From positions 1-43,471 of the forward strand of contig DATMOG010000064.1 of NCBI GenBank assembly GCA_035568375.1: 43,471 nucleotides of DNA, in the 5' to 3' direction. This DNA comes from JACDET01 sp035568375. GTDB taxonomy: Bacteria; Patescibacteriota; Microgenomatia; Levybacterales; UBA12049. The notes beneath the pieces were generated by a model that saw only the letters and a program-made list of their open reading frames with translations, did no database searches and was not told the origin of the DNA. The position numbers and the translations under genes were made by a program. Shown piece after piece: positions 38,887-43,471 of this stretch; position 1 is the stretch's first letter, and each line of letters starts with the position of its first letter.

Positions 38887-40938
38887 ATGTCTCTTATTGA
38901 TGGTTTAAAAAAATTATTTACTTCCGATACCAAGCAAGCAAACCCAGCTATATTTGGATTTTACAGTGCATCAGCTATGCCTAAAATGGGTGAGAAAGAG
39001 TTTCTCAAAGCGTATAGGGGCTGGGTATTTGCATGTACAAATGCTATTGCAGAACGATTAGCAGATATTGAATTAAAACTACAACAAAAAACGAAAGATG
39101 GCTGGCAAGACTTAGAGCCTGATACTACAAATCCTGCGCTTGACCTTATTCACCATGTCAACAATTTCCAAAGTTTTTATGAGTTAGTTTACGGATATGG
39201 TGCGTATCAAGAGTTACATGGTAATAGTTTTTGGTATTTACCACGATCTGGTAATGGCAAAGTCTCAGAAATTTGGCAGCTTGATCCATCAAGAATAGAG
39301 ATTGTTAAATCCAGAAAAGACTTTATATCTGGGTATGTCTTTACGAATGAGATTGGTGAAAAAGTGCCACTTGAACCAGATGAAATAATCCATTTTAAAC
39401 GTTTTCATCCACTTAACCCTTATCGAGGAATGGGAACTGTTGAAGCAGCTGCATTGGCAATTGATACAGATACTTATGCAAGTGAGTGGCAACGTAACTT
39501 TTTTGGTAATAGTGCAATACCGAGTGCAATTCTTTCTTCAGAAGGAACACTCAATCAAGAAGCATATGACCGTATAAAAGCCAACTGGGATGCAAAGTTT
39601 AAGGGTGTCCAAAATTCAAACAAGCTAGCGGTTCTTGAAGGAAATTTAAAGTATACGCTTGTTGGTCAGTCAGCAAGAGATATGCAGTTTAGTGATGGAC
39701 GCAAAGATATACGAGATGAAATCCTTGCTATATTTCGAGTACCGAAAACTATTCTTGGCATTTCTGAAGATGTGAACTTTGCGAGTGCGCAGGCTACAGA
39801 ATATATATTTGCAAAGTATGTCATTAAGCCGAAGATGAAGTTTTTCGTTACAAAGCTTAATGAATTCTACTTGCCATTTTTTAATCTTAATCCACAGGAA
39901 TGGAGATTTACGTTTGTTGATCCAGTACCGGAAAATATAGAACAACAAATCTCAGTTCGTGAAAGCGGTATTAGGAATTACTACATGACGCCTAACGAAG
40001 CTCGCGCAGAAATTGGTAAAGAGCCGGTTGAAGGTGGCGATGATTTATATATCCCAACTCTCATGCAGCCGATTGCAGGATCAGATAAGCCGGAAGGTCC
40101 GACACCGGAAGCAGATCCTAAAGCACGAAGCCGAAAACTCAAGAAGCTATTTAAACCAAAAAGAAAAATTTACATCAACGTTAAAAAAACTGCTGCAAAA
40201 CGAAGTGCATATATTAGCGAACAGGTAGCAAGCAATTTCAAAGTAGTTACTAGATTAAATGAAGAGTTGAAATCAATGCTTCTAAAAAACCTTAAACAGA
40301 AAGGAATAGCAGCTACATATAAGAAATTACTCAGAGTCAATAAAGACGAAGCTTCCAATGAATTAGTGCGTTTATTGTTTAGTAATTATTCTGATTGGGT
40401 TGGATTGCTTTTTGCGGCAACAAAAGAAGGTATGGGTACAGTAATGGAACAGTCAGGAAAAGACGCAATTGCTGAGACTGGGGTTGATGCGACATTTGAT
40501 TTACAAAATCCAAGAGCAATGGACTACCTTAACGAACATGCACTAGAAAATACAAATAGTTATTCCGACACTATGAAAGAAGATATTGCGCTTGAAGTGC
40601 AGCAAGGTGTTGAACAAGGGCAAAGTGTCGATGGAATTGCTAATACTATTGGAAACTTTTTTGATGACCAAAGTGATTATCGAGCTGAAAGGCTAGCGCG
40701 TACGGAAACAATTGATGCGTATGCGCAAGGTAATTTAGAAGGATACAGGCAATCGGGTGTTGTTACTGGCAAAGAATGGTTACCTGATGAGAGCGCTTGT
40801 CCTATATGTCAAGCAAATCAAGACGATGGAGTCATAAGTCTTGATGACTCATTCTCAAGTGGCGATGATGCGCCACCTGCCCATCCAAATTGTGAGTGTG
40901 CGTTGCAGCCAATAACAGGAGAAGATAACAGCGAATAA
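38887..40938 (+). CDS. Phage portal protein fused to a MuF-type head morphogenesis domain
   Basis: 683 residues. The HK97-family portal part covers roughly residues 1-395: RGWVFACTNAIAERLADIEL, GNSFWYLPR, DEIIHFKRFHPLNPYRGMG and DILAIFRVPKTILGI-like region (EILAIFRVPKTILGISE). A basic linker follows, then a C-terminal minor-head domain with ARTETIDAYAQG, DESACPICQANQ and PPAHPNCECAL, the conserved cysteines and histidine of the Mu F / SPP1 gp7 family. In most phages these are two genes. The portal forms the DNA-entry ring; the MuF part sits inside the capsid and may be ejected or assist assembly. Confidence 0.9.
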   Translation: MSLIDGLKKLFTSDTKQANPAIFGFYSASAMPKMGEKEFLKAYRGWVFACTNAIAERLADIELKLQQKTKDGWQDLEPDTTNPALDLIHHVNNFQSFYELVYGYGAYQELHGNSFWYLPRSGNGKVSEIWQLDPSRIEIVKSRKDFISGYVFTNEIGEKVPLEPDEIIHFKRFHPLNPYRGMGTVEAAALAIDTDTYASEWQRNFFGNSAIPSAILSSEGTLNQEAYDRIKANWDAKFKGVQNSNKLAVLEGNLKYTLVGQSARDMQFSDGRKDIRDEILAIFRVPKTILGISEDVNFASAQATEYIFAKYVIKPKMKFFVTKLNEFYLPFFNLNPQEWRFTFVDPVPENIEQQISVRESGIRNYYMTPNEARAEIGKEPVEGGDDLYIPTLMQPIAGSDKPEGPTPEADPKARSRKLKKLFKPKRKIYINVKKTAAKRSAYISEQVASNFKVVTRLNEELKSMLLKNLKQKGIAATYKKLLRVNKDEASNELVRLLFSNYSDWVGLLFAATKEGMGTVMEQSGKDAIAETGVDATFDLQNPRAMDYLNEHALENTNSYSDTMKEDIALEVQQGVEQGQSVDGIANTIGNFFDDQSDYRAERLARTETIDAYAQGNLEGYRQSGVVTGKEWLPDESACPICQANQDDGVISLDDSFSSGDDAPPAHPNCECALQPITGEDNSE

Positions 40939-40945
40939 GCAAAAT

Positions 40946-40983
40946 GTATAAGGAAGTTAATATTTCTCAATAAAATTGGACAG
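40946..40983 (+). promoter_or_regulatory. Conserved 38-bp phage element, copy B (upstream of prohead protease)
   Basis: GTATAAGGAA, ten variable bases, then CTCAATAAAATTGGACAG, eight bases before ATG 40992. TAAAAT serves as the possible -10 with TATAAG 18 bases upstream. Confidence 0.7.
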
Positions 40984-40991
40984 ACACAAAT

Positions 40992-42455
40992 ATGAAAGAC
41001 TTAAAAAACCAGAAAATATTTAAGAACTTTGCAGCAATAGAAACAAAAATTGCCGATAGTGAACCTCGAACTCTTGTTGTCAAAATATCGACCCCTACAC
41101 CTGACAGATCAAAAGATACTGTTCAGCCAGATGGAATGCTTGCTGACAATTTTCTCAAAAATCCTGTTGTTATGTTTGCTCATAACTATGCTGATATGCC
41201 GATTGCAAAATGCACAGGACTTAAAGTTCAAGATACTGGCATTTTAGCAACTGTCCAGTTTCCAGATGAGGGAGTATATGACAAAGCAGACACAATTTAC
41301 AAAATGTACAAGGAAGGGTTTTTAAATGCTTGGTCAATTGGATTTATGCCGCTTGATTATGACGAGAATGATCAAGGCGGTTACAATTTCAAGTCATGGG
41401 AATTATTTGAATTTTCTTCAGTTCCAGTACCGGATAATCCAGAAGCCCTTACTGTTATGAGAAGTAAGGGTATTAATGTCGATGCGGTTTTAGAGAAAGG
41501 TGTACTTCCCTTTCACGATACACCAAAAGCGCCGGAGGATGAAAAGTGGGATGCAGGTGAGGAAGTCAAAGGAGCGTCTATAGAAGATTTAAAAGAAATG
41601 TGCGCATGGTATGACGAATCAAAACCTGATGACAAAACTTCATATAAACTTCCCCATCATAAAGCAGAAGGAGACCATGCAGTTGTTTGGAAAGGTGTTG
41701 CGGCGGCAATGGGCGCGCTTCTGGGAGCAAGAGGCGGTGTTGATATTCCCGACGCAGATCGAAAAGGTGTATATGATCACTTGGCAAAACACTATAAGCA
41801 ATTTGATAAAGATATACCAGATTTTAAAGAGACAAATGAACTAGAAGTAAAAGATGCCGATGATTTGCCAGACGACACACCAATAACAGCTATTACTGTG
41901 GGAGATTTACGAGATATTATCGAGGACGCTTTGGAAAGTGGAGACAATGACGATGATGAGGACGAGACAAAAAATAAAGAAAAAATAACAGTAAAAGATG
42001 TCAATGAAGTTTTGGCACTTTCGTATGTACTTGATTGTTTAAGTTATTTTATTTCCTACTTCAAAGACAATAATGTTTCTCAAACATCTATAGATAAGCT
42101 TACTCAGGCATTAGCTCTTGTTCTTGATGTTACAAAAGAACAAGCAGAGCTTGGTAAAAAAGAGTTTGTTGCAAAGACGGGACGGACCATATCAGCAAAG
42201 CATGAAGAAATGTTAAAAGATGCTTGCGATCATATGGATAAAGCTTCAGAAAGCGTAAAAACAGTGCTTACATCTGTCGCCACCGAATCAGAAGACGAAA
42301 AACCAAATAATGACGATGGGAAAAGTATTGTATTAGTCGATACATTTTTCCAAAAATTAGCTAATTCACTTAAGACAAATAATCAAAAACAAGATTTGAC
42401 ACTCCGATTATTAAAAACAATTGTGAGTGAAAAAGAGAAAGGGGGTGAAAAATAA
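40992..42455 (+). CDS. HK97-type prohead protease with extra middle domain and scaffold-like C-terminus
   Basis: 487 residues. Residues 1-165 form the caudovirus prohead protease: KNPVVMFAHNY with His64 and FLNAWSIGF with Ser115 as the catalytic pair. A middle domain (about 185-275) has KLPHHKAEGDHAVVWKGVAA, then LGARGGVDIPDADRKG and YDHLAKHYKQF, a module seen in several phage proteases. The acidic, Glu/Asp-rich helical remainder resembles a fused scaffolding region. It processes the capsid protein delta domain during head maturation. The capsid gene starts one base after its stop codon. Confidence 0.88.
   Translation: MKDLKNQKIFKNFAAIETKIADSEPRTLVVKISTPTPDRSKDTVQPDGMLADNFLKNPVVMFAHNYADMPIAKCTGLKVQDTGILATVQFPDEGVYDKADTIYKMYKEGFLNAWSIGFMPLDYDENDQGGYNFKSWELFEFSSVPVPDNPEALTVMRSKGINVDAVLEKGVLPFHDTPKAPEDEKWDAGEEVKGASIEDLKEMCAWYDESKPDDKTSYKLPHHKAEGDHAVVWKGVAAAMGALLGARGGVDIPDADRKGVYDHLAKHYKQFDKDIPDFKETNELEVKDADDLPDDTPITAITVGDLRDIIEDALESGDNDDDEDETKNKEKITVKDVNEVLALSYVLDCLSYFISYFKDNNVSQTSIDKLTQALALVLDVTKEQAELGKKEFVAKTGRTISAKHEEMLKDACDHMDKASESVKTVLTSVATESEDEKPNNDDGKSIVLVDTFFQKLANSLKTNNQKQDLTLRLLKTIVSEKEKGGEK
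42441..42448 (+). promoter_or_regulatory. Shine-Dalgarno GGGGGTGA for the major capsid gene
   Basis: A G-rich ribosome-binding site (preceded by AAA) 8 bases before ATG 42457, at the end of the protease gene; suited to high capsid expression. Confidence 0.7.
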
Positions 42456-42456
42456 A

Positions 42457-43471
42457 ATGACAGAAGAAGAAAAAAAGTTACAAGAAGAAGACAAGAAAGC
42501 TATGGAAACCATAGTAGAGGCGCTTACTCCAAAAGCGGTTGATGCCGTGATTGAGAAAATGAAAGCTGAGCAGCCTCTCCGCAAAAACATTTTTGGAGAT
42601 GGGTCACCATCTGAAAAAGCAGAACTTGAAGAAAGGAAAAAAGACGCTGCGGAATATCTGAAACGGTTGGTAACAAATAACAATAGTAAAGCTCTCTCTG
42701 CTGGTACATCTACCAGTGGATCAGAGTTAGTTCCAACCTATGTCTCTGATCAAATCGTCATGCAGGCACTTAATTACGGGTTAATCCGTAAATATGCTTA
42801 CAAGTGGCCGATGCAGGGAATCAATGAGAATATTCCAACAATGACAACGCTTACTGCGTATCGTTTGGCAGGTGATACTGCTGCTATCACATCATCTCAG
42901 CCAACAACCGGAACAGTAAACCTTCGGGCAAAAACAGTCGGTGTCATTGTACCTGTCTCCAAAGTGTTATTGCAGAATAGTACTGCAAATCTTGTTGATG
43001 CGATTACTTACCTTGCTGGTAAGGCAATTGCAAAACTTGAAGATACTTGGGGATTTTTGGGACTCAATACTGGTGAAGGAATTTTCCAGAATGCCAGTGT
43101 TCCTGTATTTACTTTAGGTAGTGGAAACACAACTTACAGTACGGTAAGTGCTGAAAATCTGTTGGATGTTGAGAACCTTCTTGATGAAAACTTTGTCAGT
43201 TCTGACTCAAATACGTTGAGATGGATTATGTCCAGATCAGTATTAAACGTATTAAGACGACAAAGAAGTATCATCAATGGTACTCCAAACCAACCGCAAG
43301 GATTCTTGTTACCAGGTTACGGTGTCGATACACCTCCATCACTTTGGGATCATCCATATGATACCAGTGCAGTAATGCCAAAAGTATCCGATGGTTCGCA
43401 AAATGGGAAGAAATTCCTCTCACTTGTTGATTATGAAAACATAATTCACGGTGACGCGATGGAGTACACAA
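42457..43471 (+). CDS. Major capsid protein, HK97 gp5 family (3' truncated)
   Basis: At least 338 codons; the frame stays open to the right edge. Residues 1-75 are charged and helical (EEEKKLQEEDKKAMETIVEA), the delta or scaffold segment expected to be removed by the protease. The mature part likely begins around SAGTSTSGSELVP. HK97-fold landmarks: VNLRAKTVGVIVPVSKVLLQ (E-loop and early spine region), AIAKLEDTWGFLG and NTLRWIMSRSVLNVLRR. Order portal, protease, capsid is the standard HK97 head module. Confidence 0.88.
   Translation, partial: MTEEEKKLQEEDKKAMETIVEALTPKAVDAVIEKMKAEQPLRKNIFGDGSPSEKAELEERKKDAAEYLKRLVTNNNSKALSAGTSTSGSELVPTYVSDQIVMQALNYGLIRKYAYKWPMQGINENIPTMTTLTAYRLAGDTAAITSSQPTTGTVNLRAKTVGVIVPVSKVLLQNSTANLVDAITYLAGKAIAKLEDTWGFLGLNTGEGIFQNASVPVFTLGSGNTTYSTVSAENLLDVENLLDENFVSSDSNTLRWIMSRSVLNVLRRQRSIINGTPNQPQGFLLPGYGVDTPPSLWDHPYDTSAVMPKVSDGSQNGKKFLSLVDYENIIHGDAMEYT

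Noticed and set aside
1..43471. CRISPR arrays, tRNA or rRNA genes, insertion sequences
   Set aside because: No regularly spaced repeats, cloverleaf, rRNA stretches or transposase-like proteins were seen while reading both strands.
1..43471. Recoded TGA (as in Gracilibacteria)
   Set aside because: Several genes, including murE, pgeF and ftsQ, end naturally at TGA, and no conserved protein is interrupted by it.

Overview
The window is a visibly AT-rich bacterial chromosome segment. It looks like a member of the Candidate Phyla Radiation, most likely the Microgenomates/OP11 side. Reasons: a compact dcw (division and cell wall) cluster with minimal or shortened proteins (MurE without its N-terminal domain, MurB without its C-terminal domain, a GlmU-like enzyme with only the uridyltransferase half, a very short FtsQ-like protein), DUF4012 and family-4 glycosyltransferase clusters, and start codons sitting directly behind -10 boxes. 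The placement is an inference from gene content; no rRNA or tRNA gene is visible. TGA is used as a normal stop.

1-5703: envelope glycan assembly. The tail of a GT39-like membrane protein, three GT4 glycosyltransferases, a mannose-1-phosphate guanylyltransferase and a monotopic phosphoglycosyl transferase suggest a mannose-containing lipid-linked surface glycan. 5756-10494: a DUF4012 membrane protein, RecO, glycyl-tRNA synthetase and a membrane-anchored extracytoplasmic protein of unknown function.

10600-14039: mraZ-rsmH-ftsL-ftsI, with tandem MraZ-type repeats in the mraZ promoter region. 14055-14821: two minus-strand genes (MetRS-beta-like tRNA-binding protein, DUF192). 14880-31094: YdjM-like membrane protein, then murE-pgeF-murC-murB-murA, glmU-like, GNAT, HAD, mraY-ftsW, an inositol monophosphatase-like gene, an alpha/beta hydrolase, murG-ftsQ-ftsA-ftsZ. 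These supply peptidoglycan precursor synthesis and the divisome; murD, murF and ddl are not in the window. A clear intrinsic terminator follows ftsZ.

31150-43471: part of a tailed phage genome (HK97 fold), all but one gene on the plus strand, apparently a prophage whose left end lies just after the ftsZ terminator. Order: small HTH protein, membrane-anchored lysozyme-like protein, small zinc and coiled-coil proteins, Sak4-like RecA ATPase, DUF4373 replication protein, zinc-ribbon peptide, HTH protein, ParB-like protein, C5 cytosine methyltransferase, terminase small and large subunits, portal-MuF fusion, prohead protease with extra domains, and a major capsid protein cut by the right edge. 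No integrase or obvious lysogeny repressor is in view.

The two most interesting signals are regulatory. First, at ten host genes a -10 hexamer ends exactly six bases before the start codon, implying leaderless mRNAs, whereas several phage genes carry strong Shine-Dalgarno sequences. Second, a 38-bp element is conserved upstream of both the portal and the prohead protease genes and looks like a phage late promoter with a non-standard -35.
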